Positions 28,549-37,331 of a stretch of DNA of 64,000 nucleotides are shown here, piece by piece. The translations under genes and the position numbers were made by a program. Each line of letters starts with the position of its first letter. Position 1 is the stretch's first letter. The notes beneath the pieces are model-generated. The model ran no database searches, was not told where the DNA came from, and worked only from the letters and a program-made list of their open reading frames with translations. Source of the DNA: a bacterium HR17 (GTDB lineage Bacteria; Armatimonadota; Fervidibacteria; Fervidibacterales; Fervidibacteraceae); assembly GCA_002898575.1 (NCBI GenBank), contig BEHT01000004.1, positions 36,067 to 100,066 on the forward strand, in the 5' to 3' direction.

Positions 28549-29766
28549 GTGAGTGACGCTCAACGGACGGTGCGGTTGGCGATCATCGGGTGCGGGGGCA
28601 TCGCCCGAGCCCACTTGCGCGGTTACGAACGCATTCAGCAGGTTGAACCTGGCAAGGTGGAAATCGTGGCGGTGTGCGACCCTGTGGTCACCAACGCGGA
28701 AAGTTTCGCCGAGGCGATTGAAGGCTTTCAGGGCAAACGCCCGCGCGTTTACACCGACCACGAGGCGCTGCTGAAAGGCGAAGCGGGCAATGTGGACGCC
28801 GCCGACATCATCACGCCCCACCACCTGCACCATGTCATCGCTGTCGCCTGCTTGGAAGCAGGCTTGCATGTCATGGTGGAAAAGCCGGTCGGCGTCACGA
28901 TCAAGGCGACGCAAGCCATCGTGGAGGCTGCCAAGCGAAGGGGCAAGTTCGCCGCGACTGCCGAGCAAATTCGGCGGGGCGTGGCGCAACGGACGGCGTT
29001 CTGGCTGTTCAACGAAAGCAAACTTATCGGTGAGCCGACCTTCTTTTACGCCATCCAAGTCAGCCACAACCCGCCGCCCCCGGCAGGACGCGAACCTGCA
29101 TGGCATTGGCGCGTTGACCGCATGTTGTCTGGCGGCGGGCTGGTGCTAGACAGCGGTGCACACTTTTGCGACACGGTGCGCTACTTTTTCGGCGAAGTGA
29201 AGCAGGTGCACGCTGTCACCAAGCAACTCGTCCCGCGCTTCTTCCGCAAAGGCGACGAGTTAGTCCCGGACGAGCGCGAAGACACTTGGATGGCGATTTT
29301 GGAGTTTGAACGGGGTGTGATGGGCTTTTGGAGTTACAGCACGGCAGCGCCGATGCATCGCTTCACCCATGTCGTTTACTACGCCACCGAAGGAGCGGTG
29401 GTGGATGTCGGCGATGCCTTTCACGGTCCCGTCGGCGGGGCGTTGGTGCAACATGTCAACGGACGCGTCCGACGGTTGAGCGATTTGGCGCAAGATTTCC
29501 GCACCGCCATCGGCGAAGAGGCGTGGCAGCGTCTGTTCCCGCACGGCATCACCGACCAATTCACGCTGGAGTGTTACGACTTCGTAGACGCCGTGCAAAA
29601 CAATCGTCCGCCCGAAGTGACAGCGGAAGATGGGCTCAAAGCCAAAGCCATTGCCATCGCCATCTACGAAGCGGCGACGACCAAACGCACCGTGCGCGTC
29701 GCCGATGTGCTCAGCGGAGCGGTGGACGCTTACCAACGCCCCATTAACGAACGGTGGGGATTGTGA
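28549..29766 (+). CDS. Gfo/Idh/MocA-family oxidoreductase
   Basis: About 405 residues. The Rossmann motif is RLAIIGCGGIARAHLRGYER, the catalytic-lysine motif is EKPVGVT, and the C-terminal half holds GGGLVLDSGAHFCDTVRYFFG. The start is GTG at 28549, with AAGGAGGG ten bases upstream; an ATG 16 codons earlier reads through a stretch with no conserved residues. It probably acts on a sugar or inositol derivative imported by the upstream membrane protein, which is an inference from order alone. Confidence 0.85.
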   Translation: MSDAQRTVRLAIIGCGGIARAHLRGYERIQQVEPGKVEIVAVCDPVVTNAESFAEAIEGFQGKRPRVYTDHEALLKGEAGNVDAADIITPHHLHHVIAVACLEAGLHVMVEKPVGVTIKATQAIVEAAKRRGKFAATAEQIRRGVAQRTAFWLFNESKLIGEPTFFYAIQVSHNPPPPAGREPAWHWRVDRMLSGGGLVLDSGAHFCDTVRYFFGEVKQVHAVTKQLVPRFFRKGDELVPDEREDTWMAILEFERGVMGFWSYSTAAPMHRFTHVVYYATEGAVVDVGDAFHGPVGGALVQHVNGRVRRLSDLAQDFRTAIGEEAWQRLFPHGITDQFTLECYDFVDAVQNNRPPEVTAEDGLKAKAIAIAIYEAATTKRTVRVADVLSGAVDAYQRPINERWGL

Positions 29767-29789
29767 GGGGCAAGGAGTCGTCGCACGCC

Positions 29790-30416
29790 CTATAAGAGTT
29801 GGCGCAAACGGTCGCCGGAAGGCGGTGGTGTCCAACCCTGCAACAGGTGGTGGACATACTTGGCGAGGATGTCTACTTCCAAGTTGACGACATCGCCGAC
29901 TTTACGCAACCCTAAAGTCGTGTGTTCCAGCGTGAAGGGGATGAGCGAAACGGTGAACCAATCCGCACCGCACTCCACGACGGTCAAACTGACACCATCT
30001 ACAGCGATGGAGCCTTTGGGCACGATGAAGGGCATTAACTCTTGGGGCGTGCGGATGCGCATGATTTTGGAACGCAGGCGGGGCGTGATGCCGGCGATGA
30101 CGCCCGTCCCGTCTACATGCCCTTGCACGAAATGCCCGCCCAACCGCCCCGTTGCGGGCAGCGCCCGCTCCAAGTTCACTTTGTCGCCGACCTTCAAAAA
30201 GCCCAAGTTGGTACGCGCCATCGTCTCTTCAACGGCTTCCACCCAAAACAGCGGCGATTGCACGGCGATGACCGTCAAGCACACGCCGTTGACGCAAACG
30301 CTGTCGCCGTCCTTCAACTCGCGGGCGAACTTCGTCCGAACGCCCAACAGGGCAGCCATGCCCTTGCGCTCCACTTTGGCGACTTCACCGACTTCTTCCA
30401 CGATGCCCGTGAACAT
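29790..30416 (-). CDS. ribE: Riboflavin synthase alpha chain
   Basis: The 208-residue enzyme dismutates two 6,7-dimethyl-8-ribityllumazine molecules into riboflavin and a pyrimidinedione. Two tandem lumazine-binding halves are visible: MFTGIVEEVG with CVNGVCLTVI, and GHFVQGHVDGTG with SIAVDGVSLTVV. It is alone here: no ribBA, ribD or ribH is adjacent. It converges on the Gfo/Idh/MocA gene at 29766. Confidence 0.95.
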   Translation of the reverse strand: MFTGIVEEVGEVAKVERKGMAALLGVRTKFARELKDGDSVCVNGVCLTVIAVQSPLFWVEAVEETMARTNLGFLKVGDKVNLERALPATGRLGGHFVQGHVDGTGVIAGITPRLRSKIMRIRTPQELMPFIVPKGSIAVDGVSLTVVECGADWFTVSLIPFTLEHTTLGLRKVGDVVNLEVDILAKYVHHLLQGWTPPPSGDRLRQLL

Positions 30417-30523
30417 ACGCCATCACCGCTTCCAAATTTGCCGCAGGTCGCTTCACCTGTCGCTCAGGGTTTGAGCGCGCCAACCTTTTGCGGGACGCGC
30501 CAACGCATAAAGGGGGTTGAACG

Positions 30524-31219
30524 ATGGCGGACATCGGTTGGGATTACGGGATGCCGTTGGACGAATTGTGTGCGCGCTACCGGCGACTCTACAGCGGACC
30601 GATTTACGATGTGCTGGAGCGACGGGGCTTGCCCAACCAAGTGTTGCATCCGTCCATCAAACCCATCCGTCCCGACATGGTGGTGGCGGGGGCAGCCGTG
30701 ACGGTCAAAGCCGTCATGCGCCCGCGTCGCGAAGGCGAACATCCGCCCAACCCCATTGACGGCGTGTTTCCCGGCAGCGTCATCGTTTACAGTTCCGAGG
30801 AGCAAGCCAGCGCCCATTTTGGCGAATTGACGGCACACGCGTGTGCGGCAAAGGGCTGTGTCGGCGTCGTCGTGGACGGCGGGCTACGCGATTCTACCAA
30901 GCAGCTGCAAATCAGCGCGTGGCGACCGTGGGCAGCCTTTTGCCGCTACACCAGCCCCATTGAACTGGCAGCCCGCCAACGCATCTTGGAAATCAACCAG
31001 CCCATCTTCATGAGCGGGTCACTGACCAGCGTCGTGGAAGTGCGCCCTTACGACTTCGTCTTCGGCGACTTGGACGGCGTGATCATCGTCCCGCGCGAGA
31101 TCGCCGTTGAAGTGTTGCTGGAAGCCGAAGACATCGTGCAGCGGGAAAGCCAAGCCCGTGAAGAGTTAAAGCGGGGCGCCTCCTTCCACGACATCGGGCA
31201 AAAATATCGGGTCGGGTAA
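30524..31219 (+). CDS. RraA-like aldolase/decarboxylase-fold protein
   Basis: The 231-residue RraA/MenG-like fold is marked by SGPIYDVLERRG, the GGLRD metal/pyruvate-binding turn (VVDGGLRDSTKQ), and VRPYDFVFGDLDGVIIVP near the C-terminus. Relatives are 4-hydroxy-4-methyl-2-oxoglutarate or oxaloacetate-type aldolases and the RNase E regulator RraA; the enzyme-type motif Gly-Gly-x-Arg-Asp favours the aldolase group. The AAGGGGGTTGA ribosome site precedes the ATG. The LarA-like gene follows 40 bases later. Confidence 0.8.
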   Translation: MADIGWDYGMPLDELCARYRRLYSGPIYDVLERRGLPNQVLHPSIKPIRPDMVVAGAAVTVKAVMRPRREGEHPPNPIDGVFPGSVIVYSSEEQASAHFGELTAHACAAKGCVGVVVDGGLRDSTKQLQISAWRPWAAFCRYTSPIELAARQRILEINQPIFMSGSLTSVVEVRPYDFVFGDLDGVIIVPREIAVEVLLEAEDIVQRESQAREELKRGASFHDIGQKYRVG

Positions 31220-31259
31220 GCGCGACACGCAGGTGTGGCGCTAAAGGTGGTGACCGCCC

Positions 31260-32489
31260 ATGCACCCTCAAGCGTGGGTGCGGTGGGGATGTTGGTATGG
31301 CGACAAAGATGTGGCGCTCCCGTTGCTGCCCCGATGGCAGGTGAAGATGTGTTTACCACAGGGGGGCAAGGAGATCGGCGATGCGGGATTGCGGCGTGCC
31401 TTTGACCATCCCATCGGCACGCCTCGCTTACAGGAACTGGCGAAGGGCAAACGCGATGCTGTCATCGTCGTGGACGATTTGACCCGCCCCACGCCCGCTG
31501 CTCGCCTGTTGCCCTTTGTTATTCGCGAACTCGTTGACGGCGGCATCCCGACGGAACGCATCCGCATCCTCATCGGCATCGCCGCCCATCATCCGCTCAA
31601 CCGCGACCAGATGGAGCGCAAGTTGGGCAAAGACATCGTCGCCCGTTTCTGGGTGCAAAACCACTGCCCGTTTGAAAACTTGGACTACCTCGGCACGACC
31701 CGCAACGGCACGCCCGTCTACCTGAACCGCGAGTTTTTGCGCGCCGCCTTGAAAATCTGCGTCGGGAGTATCCTGCCACACGGACATGCGGGATTTGGCG
31801 GTGGCGCTAAGTTGGTGTTGCCCGGCGTTGCAGGCATTGAGAGCATCTACCACAACCACCGTCCCGACAACGGGTTCCGCAAGGGCATCGCCCTGACGGA
31901 AGGCAACATCGCCCGCAGCGACATGGAAGAAGTGGCGGCGATGGCAGGATTGGACGCTATCGTCAATGTCGTGCTCAACCCGCAACGCGAGATCGTCGGC
32001 TGTTTTGTCGGTCACTTTGTTGAAGCCCATCGGGTCGGGTGCCAGTCAGCGCAGCGCGTCTACGCGACGCCCGTTCCCGACGACGCAGATGTCGCCGTTT
32101 TGTCGGCGTATCCGAAAGACAGCGAGTTTTACCAGTGGGTCAATGCCTTCGCGCCCTTTGCCAGCGCCCATCGCCCAGTTGTCCACAAGGACGGCACAAT
32201 CGTCATCGTTTCGGCAGGCAGCGAGGGAATCGGCACGCACTACCTTGCAGGACCCCACATGCGGTTGGGGGCACAAAATCGTTCCACGCAACAGCGAACG
32301 AACGCGGCACCGCAGCGCCTTTTCTTTTCGCCTCGCGTCAGCCCCCACGATTTGGAGCAATGGGGTTGGGACGGGACGGCGCTGTGCCATCGTTGGCGGG
32401 AGGTCGTGCAACGGTTGCGCCAGCGTTACGGCAACGATTGTCGCATCGCCGTGTTCCCCTGCGCGGCGATGCAGTTGGCATCGTTGTGA
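31260..32489 (+). CDS. LarA-like nickel-pincer racemase/epimerase
   Basis: The 409-residue protein matches the LarA (DUF2088) family. It has DDLTRPTPAARLLP, an AAHHPLNRDQME segment, and SILPHGHAGFGGGAKLVLPGVAG followed by SIYHNH. His174, Lys184 and His200 of this protein fall at the same numbers as the active-site His and the nickel-pincer ligands of Lactobacillus lactate racemase. These ligands argue for an active 2-hydroxyacid racemase or epimerase; the substrate is undefined. LarB, LarC and LarE, which build the cofactor, are not in the window. The stop lies three bases from the convergent histidine-kinase stop. Confidence 0.82.
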   Translation: MHPQAWVRWGCWYGDKDVALPLLPRWQVKMCLPQGGKEIGDAGLRRAFDHPIGTPRLQELAKGKRDAVIVVDDLTRPTPAARLLPFVIRELVDGGIPTERIRILIGIAAHHPLNRDQMERKLGKDIVARFWVQNHCPFENLDYLGTTRNGTPVYLNREFLRAALKICVGSILPHGHAGFGGGAKLVLPGVAGIESIYHNHRPDNGFRKGIALTEGNIARSDMEEVAAMAGLDAIVNVVLNPQREIVGCFVGHFVEAHRVGCQSAQRVYATPVPDDADVAVLSAYPKDSEFYQWVNAFAPFASAHRPVVHKDGTIVIVSAGSEGIGTHYLAGPHMRLGAQNRSTQQRTNAAPQRLFFSPRVSPHDLEQWGWDGTALCHRWREVVQRLRQRYGNDCRIAVFPCAAMQLASL

Positions 32490-32492
32490 ACG

Positions 32493-35400
32493 CTATCGCG
32501 TTTTGCGCCACACCTCAGCGATGGCGCGGCGCAACTCCTGCAGCCGCACAGGTTTGCCAAGGGCGCCGTCCGCTGTCGGTGGAGCCTGCTCCCGCCCCCA
32601 CCCTGTCAGGACGATGACGGGCAAATGGGGCAACACCCTTTTCACCCGCGCGATGACTTCCTCGCCGCTCATTTCCGGCATGCCCAAGTCAGTGATAAGC
32701 ATGTCAAAGGCGTCGCCCCGCGAGAGCGCTTCCTCCAGCCGTGCTAGCCCTTCCCGCCCGCTGCCGGCGGTCACGGCACGGTGCCCCAGATGCTGCAGCA
32801 TCGTCTGCAAGATGACGCGAACGCGGGCATCGTCGTCAATAACCAACACCCGCAGGGACGGCACCGTCGGTTCGACCGGCGGGGTCGCCGCAGGCATCGG
32901 CACCCGCAAAGGGAGCCACAGCCGCACCAGCGTGCCTTGCCCTAGACGGCTCTCAATATCCAAACGCCCCTCGTGGCGCTGGACGATGCCGTAAACGATC
33001 GCTAACCCCAGTCCTGTGCCGCGCTCACCCTTCGTCGTGAAAAAAGGTTCTAGGCAGCGGCTCTTAATGTCGTCGTCCATGCCAACGCCCGTGTCTTGCA
33101 CTTCCACGACGACGCCATCGTGGCGATAAGTGCGGATGGTGATCTCGCCCGACCGCGCCCCTTTGGCGACGATGGCATCCACTGCGTTGAACAGCACATT
33201 GGTCAGGGCTTCCCGCAGCTCCGCTGCTACGCCTGCGATCGGCGGCAAGTCGGGGTCTAAGGCTGTAATAAGCCGTATGGTCACCCCCTCTCGCTGGGGC
33301 ATGTCATACCAGCGAGGGCGGGTCATCTCCACGACCTGTTGGACGACTTCGTTCAAATTGACCGGCTCCAACGCTTCCTGCTGATGGTGGGGACGGTAGA
33401 AGGCTTGCAATTGGCGCACCATTGTGACGATGTCGTCCACCGCTCGGCGGGTGTGGACGGCAGCCTCCCGCAGCGCGGGATGGTCTACGGTCTCCAGCAG
33501 TTCCGCAAATGCCAAGATGGGTACAAGGGCGTTATTGACTTCGTGTGCCATACCGCTCGCCATCTGCCCCAGCACCCGCAGCCGCTCCTGCTGCAGCAGC
33601 GCCGCTTGGGTGCGTTGCAACTCTTCGTAAGCGCTTTGCAACCGAGTAAACAGGTGGGCGTTGTGCAGGATGACAGCGAGGTGGTCGCTGACCGCCCGCA
33701 GAAAGGACAGCGCACCCGCATCAAGATATTCGGTCTCGGGGCAAAACACCGCCAGCACCCCCAGCGGTTCTTCACCGAAGGTGATGGCAAAAATCGCCCC
33801 GGCAGCCCAGCCCGCAAAGCGGGCTGCGTCGCCCAACGGACATGGGCATTGGTCCTCCGCCGTCCAAACCAACACGCCGTCTTCAAGGGACGGCAGCGCT
33901 TCGGGCGTCAGGGTGTCGCCCAGCGACACGCCGAGATGGCGCAAAACTTGTATCCCTCGGTCATTCGCTGCCGCGACCTGCCACTGCTGCCCCGCAACAT
34001 CCCGCACGACTGCCACCAACCCGCTCTCAGGCAACTGTCCGCTCAGTTCCTGCACAGCGATGCGAACGATACTGACAGGGTCCAGCCGCTGATTGGCGAC
34101 ATGCACCAAGCGATTGAGCGTTGCCAATTGCGCTGACCGCTTTTGTTGCTCTTCCCAGAGCCGAGCATTCTGGATGGCGATACCGGCGTAGCCGGCGAAC
34201 AACCGCAACGCCTCCAATTGCTCCGGCGCCATCGGGCGCTGCGTCAGCAAGTTGTCGGCACACAGCACGCCAATGGGTTTACCCCAACCCCACAGCGCAA
34301 CGGTAACATGCTCGTTGACGCCGAACATGGCATGGTCAGGCGGCAGGTTCAACTGCTGCGAGTAATTGGGCGTGTAGACGAAGCCGTCAGGCTCTTCTAA
34401 AACGCGGCGCAGGGTGTGAGTGCCCTCGCGTGGAATCGTCTCACTCCACTCGTCTGTCAGTTCGCCAGTGCGCGATGTGCCGTAAGTGCCACGAAAGATG
34501 TCGCGTTCTTCGTCGTAAAGCCATACGGCTGCGCGGTCAAACCCCAGCCCGTTGACGACCGCGTTACGAATCTGCAGCAGGCAAGCGCGCAAATCCGTGA
34601 CACGGCTGATTTCCTTGCCCAACTCCAACACGCGTTGAGCGTAATCGTAGTAGCGCTGTCGCTCCTGCCACAATCGCGCGTTTTGGATGGCGATGCCGGC
34701 GTAGCCGGCGAACAACCGCAACGCCTCCAACTGCTCCGGCGCCATCGGGCGCTGCGTCAGCAGGTTGTCCACACACAAGACTCCGACGGGCGTGTCGCCT
34801 GTCCACATCGCGACGGCAGCATGTTCGGTGACGCCTTCCATCTCCGGGTCTGCCACACCGCGAAAAGTGGCGTGGTAGTTGGTTATGTAAAGAAAGCCGT
34901 CAGGATGTGCCACTAACTGCCGCAACGCCCCTTCTGCTTCACCTTCCATGAGCCGAAAACTTTCCACCCATGAGCCGGTGCGGCTAACACCGAGGACGCC
35001 GACGAAGCGGTCGTTGCTAGGGTCATACAAGAAAATGCCCACGCGGTCGAAATCCAAACCGTGCCGCACGCTCTCACCGATTTTGTGCAAGCATTGGGTA
35101 AGGTCAGTAGTGCGGCTGATTTCTTTGCCCAATTGTAGGACTTTCTCCAACCATCGCTGGCGCAGGGTCAGTGCATCGTGGCGTTGGCGTAACACCATTT
35201 CCATTTGCCGTCGGTCAGTGATATCAAAGTGGGCAACCACTGCGCCACCAGATGGAAGAGGTAGCGGCGCCGCAAACATCAGAAACCACAGTTCGCCTTG
35301 CGGTGTGCGGCAGGGATACTCCATCTGCCATTGGCGCAATCGGCCGCTTAAGACGCTTTGCAACCCCTCAAGTGCCTGGGCTGCCAACTCATCGCCTGCT

Positions 35401-35939
35401 GCTGCCGCGCGTTGGCACACCGCCAAATAATTAGCGCCGACCCCGACGCGGGACAAGTCTTGGAGTCCTTGCTCGCGGGCAAATTGCAGCCACGCATCGT
35501 TGACTGCTACAATCGTGCCGTTGGCGTCTAACACAACGAGGCGGACGGGCAACGCCGACAGCAAGGCGGATATCAGCCCCGCTTGTCCGCACCATCCTTC
35601 AGCGACGATACCCTCACAGCCACCGTCCCGTGTCTGCCAGAGGGTCAGAGACGCCCAGCAGCAAGTTCCGTCCGCACGGCGCAACGGCGTGAATGAGGGA
35701 CCCACGGAGCCTTGCGTGTCCAGTTGCCTTTGCAACTCTTCCCCCATCGCAGCGTCGGCGATCCAAAGGTCCCAGCGGTTTCCGTAAAGGAGTGTCGGGG
35801 ATGCGTAACCCAACAAGTGGGCGAGCGCGGGATTCGCTGCGGTGATGCGTCCATCAGCATCCGCTGTGAAGAACCCGACGGGCGCCCGGTCAGCGAACCG
35901 CTGCAGTCGTCCCCGCCAAGGTGGTCGCCGTTTGCCCAT
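32493..35939 (-). CDS. Hybrid sensor histidine kinase with PAS and GAF domains
   Basis: A 1148-residue soluble protein. Order: PAS (about 15-110), PAS (about 130-235), three GAF-type domains (about 265-430, 440-600 and 615-765), HisKA with phosphoacceptor His near 798 (MASGMAHEVNNALVP), HATPase with VEVQDTGVGMDDD and GTGLGLAIVYGIVQ, and a C-terminal receiver with Asp near 1083 (LITDLGMPEMSG). The first two GAF domains share a nearly identical 40-residue C-terminal segment (LLTQRPMAPEQLEALRLFAG and beyond). The signal is probably small-molecule or redox; no membrane helix is seen. The ATG at 35939 has GGAAGGAGGGC ahead of it. The DNA-binding output partner is not adjacent. Confidence 0.9.
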   Translation of the reverse strand: MGKRRPPWRGRLQRFADRAPVGFFTADADGRITAANPALAHLLGYASPTLLYGNRWDLWIADAAMGEELQRQLDTQGSVGPSFTPLRRADGTCCWASLTLWQTRDGGCEGIVAEGWCGQAGLISALLSALPVRLVVLDANGTIVAVNDAWLQFAREQGLQDLSRVGVGANYLAVCQRAAAAGDELAAQALEGLQSVLSGRLRQWQMEYPCRTPQGELWFLMFAAPLPLPSGGAVVAHFDITDRRQMEMVLRQRHDALTLRQRWLEKVLQLGKEISRTTDLTQCLHKIGESVRHGLDFDRVGIFLYDPSNDRFVGVLGVSRTGSWVESFRLMEGEAEGALRQLVAHPDGFLYITNYHATFRGVADPEMEGVTEHAAVAMWTGDTPVGVLCVDNLLTQRPMAPEQLEALRLFAGYAGIAIQNARLWQERQRYYDYAQRVLELGKEISRVTDLRACLLQIRNAVVNGLGFDRAAVWLYDEERDIFRGTYGTSRTGELTDEWSETIPREGTHTLRRVLEEPDGFVYTPNYSQQLNLPPDHAMFGVNEHVTVALWGWGKPIGVLCADNLLTQRPMAPEQLEALRLFAGYAGIAIQNARLWEEQQKRSAQLATLNRLVHVANQRLDPVSIVRIAVQELSGQLPESGLVAVVRDVAGQQWQVAAANDRGIQVLRHLGVSLGDTLTPEALPSLEDGVLVWTAEDQCPCPLGDAARFAGWAAGAIFAITFGEEPLGVLAVFCPETEYLDAGALSFLRAVSDHLAVILHNAHLFTRLQSAYEELQRTQAALLQQERLRVLGQMASGMAHEVNNALVPILAFAELLETVDHPALREAAVHTRRAVDDIVTMVRQLQAFYRPHHQQEALEPVNLNEVVQQVVEMTRPRWYDMPQREGVTIRLITALDPDLPPIAGVAAELREALTNVLFNAVDAIVAKGARSGEITIRTYRHDGVVVEVQDTGVGMDDDIKSRCLEPFFTTKGERGTGLGLAIVYGIVQRHEGRLDIESRLGQGTLVRLWLPLRVPMPAATPPVEPTVPSLRVLVIDDDARVRVILQTMLQHLGHRAVTAGSGREGLARLEEALSRGDAFDMLITDLGMPEMSGEEVIARVKRVLPHLPVIVLTGWGREQAPPTADGALGKPVRLQELRRAIAEVWRKTR

Positions 35940-36043
35940 TTGCGCCCTCCTTCCTGGCGGCAGCACTCACCATCCTGTTATCGGCGTCGTAGCGACATAA
36001 TGTTAACGGTGCCTTGACCCCGACTGGCTCGGAGGTGGCGACG

Positions 36044-37234
36044 GTGCAAATTACCGATGTGCGAGCGTGTGTCGTGCGGGGCAACTTCCCCTGGGTGCTG
36101 GTCAAAGTCTTGACAGACGAAGGTCTTACGGGCGTTGGTGAAGCCTATTGGGGCATCGGCGTGCGAGACATCATCGTCCGCCTCAAACCGTATTTGGTCG
36201 GACACGACCCGACGCAGGTGGACGGGCTCATGCACCGCTTGCTGCGCTTGCTATCGGGCAGCGGTTCGCAAGCGGGCACCGTCGTCACCGCCCTCAGCGG
36301 GATTGAAATTGCCCTCTGGGACATCGCCGGCAAAGCGTTGGGCGTGCCCGTGTGGAAACTGCTAGGCAGCAAGTTCCATGACCGCATCCGCATCTATTGC
36401 GATTGCCATGCGGGCATGACACCCGACGGCAAACCCGACTACACACCTGAAGGTTACGCCGAACGCGCAAAGCAAGCCGTCGCCAAAGGGTTCACCGCCA
36501 TCAAGTTTGACTTGGATGTCCCGACGCCTTACCGAACGCCCACTGATGACGGGGCGCCGTCGCGCTATCGCCCGGCGTCCCTTTACCTCAACCGCACGCT
36601 ATCCAACGCGGAAATCGGTTACCTCGCCCATTTGGTGGCTGCGGTGCGGGAAGCAGTGGGCGACGAAGTGGAAGTGGCGCTGGATTGCCATTGGCGGTTC
36701 AACACCCGCGACGCCATCCGCTTGGCAGAAGCCGTCGCACCCTATAAACCGATGTGGTTGGAGGACCCGACGCCACCCGAAAATGTAGACGCATTGGCGG
36801 AAGTCAAACGCGCCTCGCCCGTCCCGATTTGCACGGGCGAAAACCACTACACGGCGCACCAGTTTCGCGAATTGATTGTCAAGCAGGCATGCGATATCGT
36901 GGCGCCTGACATCCCTAAAGTTGGCGGGTTGCGCGAGACGCAGAAAATTGCGACCCTCGCTGACCTTTACTACTTGGCGCTGGCGCCCCACAATGTCGCC
37001 AGCCCCATCGCCACGATTGCGGCATGCCATGTGTGTGCGACTGTCCCGCACTTTTTGGCACTGGAGTTTCACGCCGTTGATGTCCCATGGTGGGACGATT
37101 TGGTTGTCGGCGAAAAGCCGCTCATCCGCGATGGCTTCACCACTGTGCCCGACGCGCCCGGTTTAGGCGTGGAACTGAACGACGAGGTCGTGCGCCAACA
37201 CCTTGCGGAGGGCGAAGAGTTTTTGGCGGCATGA
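36044..37234 (+). CDS. Mandelate racemase/muconate lactonizing enzyme family protein
   Basis: A 396-residue enolase-superfamily enzyme. The N-terminal capping domain has LTGVGEAYWGIG. The barrel carries the lysine-containing strand FTAIKFDLD, metal ligands in EVALDCHWRFN, MWLEDPTPPEN and PICTGENHY, and the catalytic His near APHNVASP. This set fits acid-sugar dehydratases (mannonate/galactonate type) more than epimerases, but the exact sugar acid is not determined. The start is GTG at 36044 with GGAGG eight bases upstream. It is followed by a fatty-acyl-CoA ligase, so an operon of related function is not obvious. Confidence 0.85.
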   Translation: MQITDVRACVVRGNFPWVLVKVLTDEGLTGVGEAYWGIGVRDIIVRLKPYLVGHDPTQVDGLMHRLLRLLSGSGSQAGTVVTALSGIEIALWDIAGKALGVPVWKLLGSKFHDRIRIYCDCHAGMTPDGKPDYTPEGYAERAKQAVAKGFTAIKFDLDVPTPYRTPTDDGAPSRYRPASLYLNRTLSNAEIGYLAHLVAAVREAVGDEVEVALDCHWRFNTRDAIRLAEAVAPYKPMWLEDPTPPENVDALAEVKRASPVPICTGENHYTAHQFRELIVKQACDIVAPDIPKVGGLRETQKIATLADLYYLALAPHNVASPIATIAACHVCATVPHFLALEFHAVDVPWWDDLVVGEKPLIRDGFTTVPDAPGLGVELNDEVVRQHLAEGEEFLAA

Positions 37235-37331
37235 CGACCGCCGGCGTTGCGATCAGCGGTGTCGGCAAAATTCGTGGGGCGCAAAATTCCCCGCCTCTGC
37301 TCAAATGCTTGGTGAAAGAAGGTGATGCCCG

